Part shown: in pieces, positions 25,740 through 33,801 of the stretch
Layout: every line of letters starts with the position of its first letter
Position numbering within the stretch: position 1 is the stretch's first letter
Source: Tenacibaculum sp. 190524A05c
GTDB taxonomy: Bacteria; Bacteroidota; Bacteroidia; Flavobacteriales; Flavobacteriaceae
NCBI RefSeq assembly: GCF_964036595.1
Contig: NZ_OZ038523.1
Coordinates: 3,788,501 to 3,852,500 of the forward strand
Length of the DNA: 64,000 bases
Direction: 5' to 3'
Position numbers and translations under genes: made by a program
Notes under the pieces: model-generated
The model's database searches: none
Told to the model about the DNA's origin: nothing
The model's input: the letters and a program-made list of their open reading frames with translations, nothing else

Positions 25740-26609
25740 ATGCAATCACAAATAGTTACATTTTTAATTAAATGTCCAGACCAAAAAGGATTAGTAGCAA
25801 AGTTTACTAGTTTTTTTTATGAAGAAGGATTCAATATTGTTAGTTGTCAGCAATACGTAAATGCTATTGCAGATAGCTATTACATGAGAATTCGATTAGA
25901 TGCTGAAGATGCTAATATCTCAAAGAAAGATTTAGAAGATAAGTTTTTAGTATTAGCTAATGAGTTAAATTGTACTTGGTCTGTACATTATGAAAAAGAA
26001 AAACAAAATGTAGCAATCATGGTCTCTCATACAAGTCATTGTTTATATGATTTATTAGAAAGACATCGAGAAGGTAAAATTGATTGCAATATTAGTTTAA
26101 TTATTAGTAATCATAATAAGTTAAAGCCGATTGCAGATATGTTTGGTGTTCCTTATTATCATTTGCCAATAACGAAAGAAACAAAAAAAGAACAAGAAGG
26201 TCAGGTTAAAGATTTGCTTACAGAACATAATGTAGATTTGATTGTAATGGCTCGTTATATGCAAATTCTTTCTGAAGACTTTATAAATACATATCCACAA
26301 AAAATAATAAATATTCATCACTCTTTTTTACCAGCTTTTCAGGGAGCAAATCCATATCAAAGAGCTTATGAAAGAGGAGTTAAATTAATTGGTGCAACAG
26401 CTCATTATGCAACTGTTGATTTAGATGAAGGACCAATTATAGAGCAAGATGTTGAAAGAATAACTCATGAAAGTACTCCTAAAACTTTAAAAGGTATAGG
26501 AGCAGATATTGAGCGTTTAGTTTTAGCAAGAGCAGTAAAAAGTCATTTACAACATCAAATAATTGTTTCAGATAATAGAGCAATTGTATTTCCAGAATCG
26601 GGAGAATAA
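25740..26609 (+). CDS. purU: PurU, formyltetrahydrofolate deformylase
   Basis: This 289-aa enzyme hydrolyses 10-formyl-tetrahydrofolate to formate and tetrahydrofolate, balancing one-carbon pools. An N-terminal ACT domain (about 5-85; CPDQKGLVAKFTSFFYEEGF) is followed by a formyltransferase-fold domain. The catalytic residues lie in INIHHSFLPAFQGANPY (about 196-212) and GATAHYATVDLDEGPII (about 220-236; the conserved His and Asp). Length is typical. It starts 58 bases after menB. Confidence 0.95.
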   Translation: MQSQIVTFLIKCPDQKGLVAKFTSFFYEEGFNIVSCQQYVNAIADSYYMRIRLDAEDANISKKDLEDKFLVLANELNCTWSVHYEKEKQNVAIMVSHTSHCLYDLLERHREGKIDCNISLIISNHNKLKPIADMFGVPYYHLPITKETKKEQEGQVKDLLTEHNVDLIVMARYMQILSEDFINTYPQKIINIHHSFLPAFQGANPYQRAYERGVKLIGATAHYATVDLDEGPIIEQDVERITHESTPKTLKGIGADIERLVLARAVKSHLQHQIIVSDNRAIVFPESGE

Positions 26610-26641
26610 TTTGAAACATAATTTTCTATTAAAGCATTAAA

Positions 26642-27250
26642 ATGAAAATAATTTGTATCGGGCGCAACTATGCCAAACATATAGAAGAATTAGCCAATGA
26701 ACGACCAGAGAATCCTGTGGTATTCATGAAACCTGATTCTGCAATTTTACCTAAAAGAAATCCATTCTTTATACCTCCATTTTCAAATGATGTACATTAT
26801 GAAGTTGAGGTTTTGGTTAAGATTAATAAAGTAGGAAAGCATATTTCTACTAAGTTCGCTCACAAATATTACGATACAGTTGGGTTAGGAATTGATTTTA
26901 CCGCACGCGATGTACAAGCAGAGTGTAAGAAAAAAGGATTACCATGGGAAAAAGCGAAAGCATTTGATGGAAGTGCTATAATCGGGGAGTTTTATCCAAA
27001 GGAGGAGTTTAATTTAGGAAATCTGTCTTTTCAATTACATAAAAACGGAGAGGTTGTTCAGGATGGAAATACAGAATCAATGCTTTGGAAGATTGATGAA
27101 TTGGTAAGTTATGTTTCTCAATTTTTTACACTAAAAAAAGGAGATATTATTTTTACAGGAACTCCAGCTGGTGTTGGAAAAGTTGTGGAGAATGATTTGT
27201 TAACAGGTGTTATTGAAGGAAGAAAAGCATTTGAAATAAAAGTGAAGTAA
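26642..27250 (+). CDS. Fumarylacetoacetate hydrolase family protein
   Basis: This 202-aa protein is a short FAH-family member (YcgM/FAHD1-like), expected to be a metal-dependent acylpyruvase or oxaloacetate decarboxylase. Seen are IGRNYAKHIEELANE at the start, FMKPDSAILP near 27, the metal-binding YEVEVLVKI near 50, and FTGTPAGVG near 177. Its precise substrate is not determined. Its stop is followed after two bases by the TTG start of a small membrane protein. Confidence 0.9.
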   Translation: MKIICIGRNYAKHIEELANERPENPVVFMKPDSAILPKRNPFFIPPFSNDVHYEVEVLVKINKVGKHISTKFAHKYYDTVGLGIDFTARDVQAECKKKGLPWEKAKAFDGSAIIGEFYPKEEFNLGNLSFQLHKNGEVVQDGNTESMLWKIDELVSYVSQFFTLKKGDIIFTGTPAGVGKVVENDLLTGVIEGRKAFEIKVK

Positions 27251-27252
27251 AA

Positions 27253-27573
27253 TTGACATTATTTTTAATTGGAATCATCGTAATTACTATAGGCTGGGCC
27301 TATTATAGTCTGGCAAAAAAATATAAAAAAAATACTATTCTTTATTCTATTGTTGGAGTTATATGTTTTTTGTTTGTAATGATTTCCTATGTTTTTATAT
27401 GCGCTTTTTTAGATGGGTTTGAAGAAAAAGTGATGAATCCATATCATAAATTTATTTCTTTTATTGTTGGTGTTTTAGTTTCGTTTTTTTTACATCTACA
27501 TTTAGAAAAAGAATGTAAAAAAGAAAATAATATAGAAGCGGAAAAAGCTATTGATGAAATAGGAAAAGACTAA
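27253..27573 (+). CDS. Small membrane protein, tandem family copy 1
   Basis: This 106-aa protein starts at TTG, two bases after the upstream stop. It has three hydrophobic segments (residues about 2-17, 31-53 and 70-83) and ends in a charged cytoplasmic-type tail, AEKAIDEIGKD. The same plan (aromatic YYSLAKKYKKN motif, hydrophobic core, EIGKD tail) is repeated in the next two genes, so the three are paralogues. No function is known to me. Confidence 0.6.
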   Translation: MTLFLIGIIVITIGWAYYSLAKKYKKNTILYSIVGVICFLFVMISYVFICAFLDGFEEKVMNPYHKFISFIVGVLVSFFLHLHLEKECKKENNIEAEKAIDEIGKD

Positions 27574-27576
27574 TAT

Positions 27577-27885
27577 ATGGAAGCAATAATTATAATAGGA
27601 GTGTTGTTTGTTGGATATCATTTTTTGAAGCTCTCTCAAAGATTCTTTAAAAATCCATTTATCTACATCGGTATTGGAATTTTAGTTCTTCTATTATCAT
27701 ATTATGTTTCAACTTTAGTAATGATTATGTTTTTGAATATTGGACTCAAATTCCCTTATTCAAATACGATTATTACTAATTGCTTCTCAATACCGTTTGC
27801 TGTATTTATATCGGGAATTACCTATAAAGGTTTTGAAAGAAAGTTTAAGAAGGATAATAAAATCAATGAAATTGGAAAAGATTAA
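27577..27885 (+). CDS. Small membrane protein, tandem family copy 2
   Basis: This 102-aa protein begins 4 bases after copy 1. It has an N-terminal hydrophobic stretch, the motif FLKLSQRFFKNPF that matches copy 1's YSLAKKYKKN, two more membrane segments (about 31-54 and 67-82), and the tail KINEIGKD. It is the middle member of the paralogous trio and is surely co-transcribed with its neighbours. Function unknown. Confidence 0.6.
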   Translation: MEAIIIIGVLFVGYHFLKLSQRFFKNPFIYIGIGILVLLLSYYVSTLVMIMFLNIGLKFPYSNTIITNCFSIPFAVFISGITYKGFERKFKKDNKINEIGKD

Positions 27886-27896
27886 AAATTGAACAG

Positions 27897-28223
27897 ATGT
27901 TAGCATTAATACTATTATATTTTATTGGAAAAAAGTTTTATGAACTTGCAGATAAGTTTGAGAAAAGTAAATGGGGATATGCAGTTGCAGGAATAGCAAT
28001 TTATTATGCAGGCGCTATTGGTATTGGTACAATTATAGTAATCATTTTAGAGTATTTTGAATTGTTTAATGTTGATTCAGTAAGTGATAATTTATTAGGA
28101 ATCTTAATCGCTCCCTTCGGTTTTATTAGTTGTTATGTGTTATATATCATGCTAGAAAAAAAATGGGAAAAGGAAAAACCTCAGTTGGATAATATAATTG
28201 AGGAAATAGGAAACAAGGAGTAA
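27897..28223 (+). CDS. Small membrane protein, tandem family copy 3
   Basis: This 108-aa protein carries the clearest form of the family pattern: FYELADKFEKSKWGYAVAG near residues 13-31, a Gly/Ile-rich membrane region (IAIYYAGAIGIGTIIVIIL) and the tail IIEEIGNKE. It starts 12 bases after copy 2 and stops 3 bases before cinA, so the whole run from the FAH gene to cinA is probably one transcript. I recall similar single proteins in other flavobacteria; no function is established. Confidence 0.62.
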   Translation: MLALILLYFIGKKFYELADKFEKSKWGYAVAGIAIYYAGAIGIGTIIVIILEYFELFNVDSVSDNLLGILIAPFGFISCYVLYIMLEKKWEKEKPQLDNIIEEIGNKE

Positions 28224-28226
28224 TTT

Positions 28227-29474
28227 ATGAAAGCAGAAATTATAACTATTGGAGATGAAATTCTAATAGGTCAAATTATAGATACAAATTCACAATGGAT
28301 TGGTAAGGAACTAAATAAAATTGGAGTATCAGTTTATCAGATTACTTCTATCCAAGATGAAAGGCAACACATCCTAAACGCTTTAAAAGAAGCGCAAAAT
28401 AGAGTAGATGTTGTGATTATTACTGGAGGTTTAGGACCAACAAAAGACGATATTACAAAAAAGACTATTGCAGAATATTTTAACGATACAGAAATTGTTG
28501 AGTATCCAGAAGTAATAGATAATATTAAATATTTATTCAAAAAGATTAATCATCCATTTAACGAAGTTCAAAAGTATCAAGCACATTTGCCATCCAAAGC
28601 AACTTTGTTAATGAATAGGTTAGGAACTGCTCCTGGTATGTGGTTCTATGAAGACGAGACAGTTTTTGTTTCGTTACCTGGAGTTCCTTATGAAATGAGA
28701 GGTTTAATGACCTATGAAGTGCTGCCTAAAATTCAAGAACAATTCGACTTACCGTATATATTACATAAAACGATTCTAACTTATGGACAAGGAGAAAGCG
28801 TTATAGCAAGTACAATTGAAGATTTTGAGAATAATTTACCTCATAATATAAAATTAGCCTATTTACCTTCTTTTGGAAAGGTGCGTTTGCGTTTAAGTGG
28901 TAAAGATGATAATCTTGAAAATTTAAAGAGCGTCTTAAATAAAGAAGTAGAGAAACTGACAGCATTAGTCTCTGATATTTTTGTCGGTTATGAAGATGAA
29001 GGAGCAATTGAAAGTCAAGTTGGTAAATTTTTGAAGGCTCATGACCTTACTATTTGTACAGCAGAAAGTATGACAGGAGGAAAAATAGCTTCAACTTTGG
29101 TTTCAGTTCCAGGTTCTTCATCATATTTTAAAGGAGGTTTTGTGGTATATACTTCTAAGTTAAAAGAAGATCTTTTAGATGTTCCAAGTTCATTGATCGT
29201 GGAAAATACGGTAGTAAGTAAAGAAGTTGCTGAAGTGATGGCACTTAATGCAAGAAAAAAAGTGAACACAGATTTTGCAATTTCAATAACGGGGAACGCA
29301 GGACCAACAACAGATCATAATGATAAGGACGTAGGATTGGTATATATTGGTATTGCTGATAAAAATGGAGTAGAGGTGCATGAATATAACTTTGGTAAGC
29401 CAAGAGAAAAAGTAATTAATAAAACCGTTAATAAAGCTTTAGAATTGATTCTGAGAAAGAATATGAAAAATTAA
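28227..29474 (+). CDS. cinA: CinA, competence/damage-inducible protein A
   Basis: This 415-aa cytoplasmic protein has an N-terminal molybdopterin-binding-like domain (about 1-170; [33 protein letters not shown]) and a C-terminal CinA domain (about 255-410; [22 protein letters not shown]). The C-domain of relatives is a nicotinamide mononucleotide deamidase, and the N-domain an ADP-ribose pyrophosphatase-like unit in some species. It precedes rpmB in the order common in flavobacteria. Confidence 0.94.
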   Translation: MKAEIITIGDEILIGQIIDTNSQWIGKELNKIGVSVYQITSIQDERQHILNALKEAQNRVDVVIITGGLGPTKDDITKKTIAEYFNDTEIVEYPEVIDNIKYLFKKINHPFNEVQKYQAHLPSKATLLMNRLGTAPGMWFYEDETVFVSLPGVPYEMRGLMTYEVLPKIQEQFDLPYILHKTILTYGQGESVIASTIEDFENNLPHNIKLAYLPSFGKVRLRLSGKDDNLENLKSVLNKEVEKLTALVSDIFVGYEDEGAIESQVGKFLKAHDLTICTAESMTGGKIASTLVSVPGSSSYFKGGFVVYTSKLKEDLLDVPSSLIVENTVVSKEVAEVMALNARKKVNTDFAISITGNAGPTTDHNDKDVGLVYIGIADKNGVEVHEYNFGKPREKVINKTVNKALELILRKNMKN

Positions 29475-29486
29475 CGTAAATATATT

Positions 29487-29518
29487 TTGTTTTATATGGT
29501 TTAAAATACGTATATTTG
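29487..29518 (+). promoter_or_regulatory. Bacteroidota promoter of rpmB-rpmG-DUF4295
   Basis: TTG (29487-29489), a 21-base spacer and TATATTTG (29511-29518) fit the consensus TTG-N(19-23)-TANNTTTG closely. The box is 38 bases before the rpmB start. Confidence 0.75.
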
Positions 29519-29556
29519 CACCTCGTTTAGAAATAACACCAAAAACTGTCAAGAAG

Positions 29557-29796
29557 ATGTCTAGAGTTTGTGAATTAACAGGAAAAAAAGCGATGGTAGG
29601 GAACAATGTATCTCACGCTTTAAATAGAACAAAAAGAAAATTCAACGCTAATTTAATGACTAAGCGTTTTTATATTCCGGAAGAAGATAAATGGGTAACA
29701 TTAAAAGTATCTGCTTCTGCATTAAAAAATATTAATAAGAAAGGAATTTCTGCTGTAATTAAGGAGGCTCGTGAAAAAGGCTTCTTAACAAAGTAA
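29557..29796 (+). CDS. rpmB: 50S ribosomal protein L28
   Basis: This 79-aa basic protein of the large ribosomal subunit matches L28 over its full length: [20 protein letters not shown] at the start and the [20 protein letters not shown] segment. No zinc-binding Cys pairs are seen; there is one Cys (C5). It is first in rpmB-rpmG-DUF4295. Confidence 0.97.
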   Translation: MSRVCELTGKKAMVGNNVSHALNRTKRKFNANLMTKRFYIPEEDKWVTLKVSASALKNINKKGISAVIKEAREKGFLTK

Positions 29797-29823
29797 TTTC
29801 CTACTAGATAAAGATATATAGAG

Positions 29824-30006
29824 ATGGCAAAAAAAGGAAACAGAGTTCAGGTTATTTTAGAGTGTACTGAGCACAAAGCTTCTGGTCAACCAGGAACTTC
29901 TCGTTACATCACAACAAAGAATAAAAAGAATACTCCAGATAGAATGGAATTAAAGAAATTTAATCCAATCTTGAAGAAGATGACAGTTCATAAAGAAATT
30001 AAATAA
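29824..30006 (+). CDS. rpmG: 50S ribosomal protein L33
   Basis: This 60-aa protein is L33 of the large subunit. Seen are [33 protein letters not shown] and the [17 protein letters not shown] end. It has a single Cys, so it is the zinc-free form. It lies 27 bases after rpmB and 10 bases before the DUF4295 gene. Confidence 0.97.
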   Translation: MAKKGNRVQVILECTEHKASGQPGTSRYITTKNKKNTPDRMELKKFNPILKKMTVHKEIK

Positions 30007-30016
30007 TTAGTAGGTC

Positions 30017-30169
30017 ATGGCAAAGAAATCAGTAGCAACGTTACAAACGGGTTCGAAAAGATTAACTAAGGCTATCAAAATGGTTAAGTCTCCAAAGTCT
30101 GGTGCTTACACTTTTGTTGAGGCTATTATGGATCCTACACAAGTAAATGACTTTTTAGCAAAAAAGTAA
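30017..30169 (+). CDS. DUF4295 small basic protein
   Basis: A 50-aa frame runs from ATG 30017 to TAA 30167-30169, reading MAKKSVATLQTGSKRLTKAI at the start and DPTQVNDFLAKK at the end. This matches DUF4295, a small Bacteroidota protein encoded after rpmG and before ftsY. Position and basic charge suggest a ribosome-associated role, which is inference. It is followed by a strong terminator. Confidence 0.9.
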   Translation: MAKKSVATLQTGSKRLTKAIKMVKSPKSGAYTFVEAIMDPTQVNDFLAKK

Positions 30170-30190
30170 TTCTTGTATACAGTTTAAAGA

Positions 30191-30226
30191 AAAGCTACTT
30201 TCATTCGTGAAAGTAGCTTTTTTTAT
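30191..30226 (+). terminator. Rho-independent terminator after DUF4295
   Basis: AAAGCTACTTTC (30191-30202) pairs with GAAAGTAGCTTT (30209-30220) around a 6-base loop, followed by a T-run. It ends the rpmB operon. Confidence 0.92.
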
Positions 30227-30350
30227 ATGTCAAAATACTGTAATTTTGAGGGTTAAAATCAACTACTAACTATTTTAATGACATTTTGACTGTGATTATT
30301 GAGTTGGTACGATTTTTAACAACTAACTAACCAGATATTAATTGCTGATT

Positions 30351-31304
30351 ATGAGTTTTTTTAAAAAAATATTCTCCAAAGAAAAGAAGGAAACATTAGA
30401 TAAAGGTTTAGAGAAATCTAAAGACAGTTTTTTCTCAAAACTTTCTAAAGCCGTTGCAGGAAAATCTAAAGTAGATGATGATGTTTTAGATAATTTAGAA
30501 GAGGTTTTAGTTTCTTCTGATGTTGGAGTAAATACTACACTAAAAATTATCGATAGAATCGAGGAACGTGTTGCTCGTGATAAATATTTAGGTACTGAAG
30601 AGTTAAATCAAATTTTAAGAGAAGAAATTGCAGGTTTACTTTCAGAAACAAATGTTGGAAATGAGACAGAATTTACCATTCCTGAAAATAAAAAGCCATA
30701 TGTTTTAATGGTGGTTGGTGTAAATGGAGTTGGTAAAACAACTACTATTGGTAAGCTTGCTTCTCAGTTCAAGAAAAAAGGATTAAAAGTAGTTTTAGGG
30801 GCTGCAGATACATTTAGAGCAGCAGCAATTGATCAGCTGCAAGTTTGGGCGGATAGAGTAGAAGTTCCAATCGTTCGTCAAGAAATGGGATCAGATCCTG
30901 CTTCAGTTGCATTTGATACATTACAGTCAGGAGTAAATCAAGATGCAGACGTAATTATTATTGATACTGCTGGTCGTTTACATAATAAAGTAAACTTAAT
31001 GAATGAGCTTTCTAAAATTAAACGTGTAATGCAAAAAGTTGTTGGAGATGCTCCTCACGATGTATTATTAGTTTTAGATGGTTCAACTGGTCAAAACGCT
31101 TTTGAACAAGCAAAACAATTTACAAAAGCTACAGAAGTTACTTCGTTAGCGGTAACAAAACTTGACGGAACAGCAAAAGGTGGAGTTGTAATTGGAATTT
31201 CTGATCAGTTTCAAATTCCAGTAAAATATATTGGAGTGGGAGAAGGAATTGATGATTTACAGGTATTTAATAAATATGAATTTGTAGATAGTTTTTTCAA
31301 ATAG
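30351..31304 (+). CDS. ftsY: FtsY, signal recognition particle receptor
   Basis: This 317-aa GTPase docks the signal recognition particle at the inner membrane. It has a short charged N-terminus (MSFFKKIFSKEKKE) without the long acidic A domain of enterobacteria, then the N domain and the G domain. Nucleotide motifs are GVNGVGKTTTIGKLA, DTFRAAAIDQL, DTAGRL and TKLDGTAKGG. I chose the ATG at 30351; a TTG at 30342 would add three residues. A terminator follows. Confidence 0.96.
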   Translation: MSFFKKIFSKEKKETLDKGLEKSKDSFFSKLSKAVAGKSKVDDDVLDNLEEVLVSSDVGVNTTLKIIDRIEERVARDKYLGTEELNQILREEIAGLLSETNVGNETEFTIPENKKPYVLMVVGVNGVGKTTTIGKLASQFKKKGLKVVLGAADTFRAAAIDQLQVWADRVEVPIVRQEMGSDPASVAFDTLQSGVNQDADVIIIDTAGRLHNKVNLMNELSKIKRVMQKVVGDAPHDVLLVLDGSTGQNAFEQAKQFTKATEVTSLAVTKLDGTAKGGVVIGISDQFQIPVKYIGVGEGIDDLQVFNKYEFVDSFFK

Positions 31305-31327
31305 AAGATTCAGAAAATATAAATTAG

Positions 31328-31356
31328 AAAGCTCCTTAAACAAGGAGCTTTTTTTA
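31328..31356 (+). terminator. Rho-independent terminator after ftsY
   Basis: AAAGCTCCTT (31328-31337) pairs with AAGGAGCTTT (31342-31351), followed by T residues. It lies between convergent ftsY and the serine hydrolase gene. Confidence 0.88.
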
Positions 31357-31365
31357 GAATAAAGA

Positions 31366-32754
31366 TTATCTTTTTGATTTTAAACCTGAATTAAAGTACA
31401 CTAATACTGAAATCGATGCTAGTAATAAGGAAATAAGTATAATGCTATATCCACTGGTAGGATCAAATGATATTGAAGTTTGTAGTGAAACACCATTTGA
31501 TTTTGGAATATAGATTATAATTCCCATTGCAATTAATATACCTAAAGCTAGGGCAATATTTGGTGTTGTTTTTCTAGATATACTTTTAGGAAATTTTGAT
31601 TTTTTCCATTTCCATAATTGAAACAAGAAGAGAAGAAATAACATAAACACCATAATAGGTAAGTGTCGGTAATAGGGAAATGAGGAATTATTATAAAATC
31701 CTTTTCCTAGAAGAATGCCATATATTCCATTAATAATTTCTACATCAGGAGCTTGATTCGAATTGACTAGAACTACAATCCCTTTGTTAAGAGCAGGGAC
31801 TATATACATCTGTGATTCAAAGCTCTTATTTGTGCCACCGTGATAAAAAACAGAGGAGTCATTATTCACAAACCATCCTAATCCATAAGGTAATTTTTTA
31901 TTTTCTTTTCTACTAAATAGTTGTTGTATTGTTTTTGTGTTTAGTTCTGAGTTTGGGTTATTATTGTAACCGTTCATTATATGACGTAAATAAGAGGCCA
32001 TATCATCCGCAGAGCTTGAAATTAAACCTGAGGGAGCTTCTTGAGGATGAAGTTCTGAATTAAATTTTAAAATAGGATAATACAGAAAATATTGGTAACT
32101 ATTTATCAAATCAATATTTGTATTCGCCGAAGTTTCTGTTAATTTTAAAGGAGAAGTAATGTAAGATTGTAAACAGTCTTTAAATTTCTTTTGGGTTACT
32201 TTTTCTATTATTAATCCTAATAATCTGTAGTTTACGTTTGAATATATAAATGGTTGTTTAGGTGTGTTTCTTATCTCTAGTTTTTTTAAAGTTTTAGAGT
32301 AGTATGTTTCATAGTCAAAACTCGAGTCTGTTTTAAAAGTTCTACCCATTTCGGTTGAAATTCCTGAAGTATGACGGAGCAAATCTTCAATAGTAATCTT
32401 ATCAGAAATTCTCTTGTTTTTATACTCGAACCATTTTAAATGTTTTGATACTGGATCTTGTAACTTCAGTTTCCCTTGTTTTTCCAATAAAAGTGTTAAT
32501 AAAGCTGTAAACGATTTGGAAATAGAACCAACTAAATATCGATCGCCTTTTTTTGCATTTCCAAAGTGTTTTAAATAAATAGTTTTGTTTTCATCAGTTA
32601 TTGCAACAGCAATACTTGGTGAGTTGTAAAAATCTCTTTTTTGTTCAATGAATTCGGTAATTTCATTTAGAGTTTCTTGAGTTAATATTTTATCCTTTTG
32701 AGCTGAAGAAAATAAAATAGTGAAAAAGAATTGTAGCAGAAAAAAGGCTCTCAT
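31366..32754 (-). CDS. Serine hydrolase of the class C beta-lactamase/PBP family
   Basis: This 462-aa exported protein (signal peptide to SSAQ, residue 19) has a beta-lactamase/transpeptidase-like domain (about 25-345). The catalytic SxxK is S77-I-S-K80 and the YxN motif is YSN near residue 166. A later HGG (FYHGGTNKSFES) replaces the KTG-type motif, as usual in this family. The C-terminus has three membrane helices (about 365-385, 398-416 and 430-455). Substrate unknown; family members include esterases and D-aminopeptidases. Confidence 0.87.
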   Translation of the reverse strand: MRAFFLLQFFFTILFSSAQKDKILTQETLNEITEFIEQKRDFYNSPSIAVAITDENKTIYLKHFGNAKKGDRYLVGSISKSFTALLTLLLEKQGKLKLQDPVSKHLKWFEYKNKRISDKITIEDLLRHTSGISTEMGRTFKTDSSFDYETYYSKTLKKLEIRNTPKQPFIYSNVNYRLLGLIIEKVTQKKFKDCLQSYITSPLKLTETSANTNIDLINSYQYFLYYPILKFNSELHPQEAPSGLISSSADDMASYLRHIMNGYNNNPNSELNTKTIQQLFSRKENKKLPYGLGWFVNNDSSVFYHGGTNKSFESQMYIVPALNKGIVVLVNSNQAPDVEIINGIYGILLGKGFYNNSSFPYYRHLPIMVFMLFLLFLFQLWKWKKSKFPKSISRKTTPNIALALGILIAMGIIIYIPKSNGVSLQTSISFDPTSGYSIILISLLLASISVLVYFNSGLKSKR

Positions 32755-32876
32755 AGAATCTTGCAGTTTAATAGTTGTTTTAGAAAATATTTTTGGAGTA
32801 AATGTATATGAACAACTTCTGGCAAGCAGGCTTTATATGTGATTAGTGGCGAAACTCCTTGTTTTAGGTGCGAAAT

Positions 32877-33656
32877 TTATAATGAATCAAGGTTGACTTT
32901 ATAGTTTTTTGAAACTGGAATTTCAATTTGAGTAAGTAAAATAGAATTATTCGTCTTCCAAGATCTAAAATGCATTGGATTTATAAGATGAGATCGATGA
33001 ACTTGAATGAGAAAATCAAACTCATTTTGAATTTTTTTCAAAGAAGATCTTATCAATTTTGAATTCAAATTTTCCTTTTCAATAAAAAATACTTCCACAT
33101 AATTTTGAGATTTTGAAATACATACTAATTCAGCTTTTTTAAGCTTCAGAATATCTAATTTGTATTCTCCTCGAACTGTTATGGTTTCATTATCAGAGTT
33201 GGTTTTATGATCTTTTTGAATGTCGTTTTTTTCTTCTTTTGGAAGATATTTAAGAGTTAGAATTCTACCAAAAATGATTATAGGTGTAAAAATTATAGCT
33301 GATTTTAATATCCCAGAAGTATATTCATCAAAAGTCCAAATACCACGTAAAAAGGGACTTTTATAATATAGGAAAGTCAATACTAAGTTTAGGAAATGAA
33401 AAACACAAATAATAAGTAATTCCAAAGCTATGTTCCATCTTTCGATTAATCGATAAATACTGTCTTGAATCATAGCAACAATAAAATAACATAGAAAGGC
33501 AATTATAGCATAGCCAAAACTTAAAAACTCCCACCAATAAAGACTATAAGAACCTCCATCAAATGGTCTTATATAATAAGTGAATATAAAAATCCAGAGA
33601 CTTATAAAAATAGCTACATAGGTATGGTGTTTAATAGATGGGTTGAGCTTATTCAT
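32877..33656 (-). CDS. Membrane-bound LytTR-domain transcriptional regulator
   Basis: This 259-aa protein has four membrane helices in residues about 12-145 and a LytTR DNA-binding domain at about 158-259. The domain shows ISKSQNYVEVFF and the family hallmark VHRSHLINP. It lacks a receiver domain, so the membrane part may sense the signal directly. It is divergent from the amidase gene and upstream of the serine hydrolase gene on the same strand; regulation of these neighbours is inference. Confidence 0.84.
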   Translation of the reverse strand: MNKLNPSIKHHTYVAIFISLWIFIFTYYIRPFDGGSYSLYWWEFLSFGYAIIAFLCYFIVAMIQDSIYRLIERWNIALELLIICVFHFLNLVLTFLYYKSPFLRGIWTFDEYTSGILKSAIIFTPIIIFGRILTLKYLPKEEKNDIQKDHKTNSDNETITVRGEYKLDILKLKKAELVCISKSQNYVEVFFIEKENLNSKLIRSSLKKIQNEFDFLIQVHRSHLINPMHFRSWKTNNSILLTQIEIPVSKNYKVNLDSL

Positions 33657-33801
33657 TTACAGTATAAAGAAAGAAGGTTTTCATAAACACAATTTTAGTA
33701 GAGATAAAAACAAATATAAATTAATAATTCAATTGACTCTATTAACTTCCTTTCAATTATTTATATCTTTGATTATCAATGAATCTTTAAAACTTATTAT
33801 C

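Noticed and set aside
33643-33801. 5' extension of the amidase frame from TTG 33643
   Set aside because: Overlaps the divergent LytTR start and would bury the lipoprotein signal that begins at GTG 33802.
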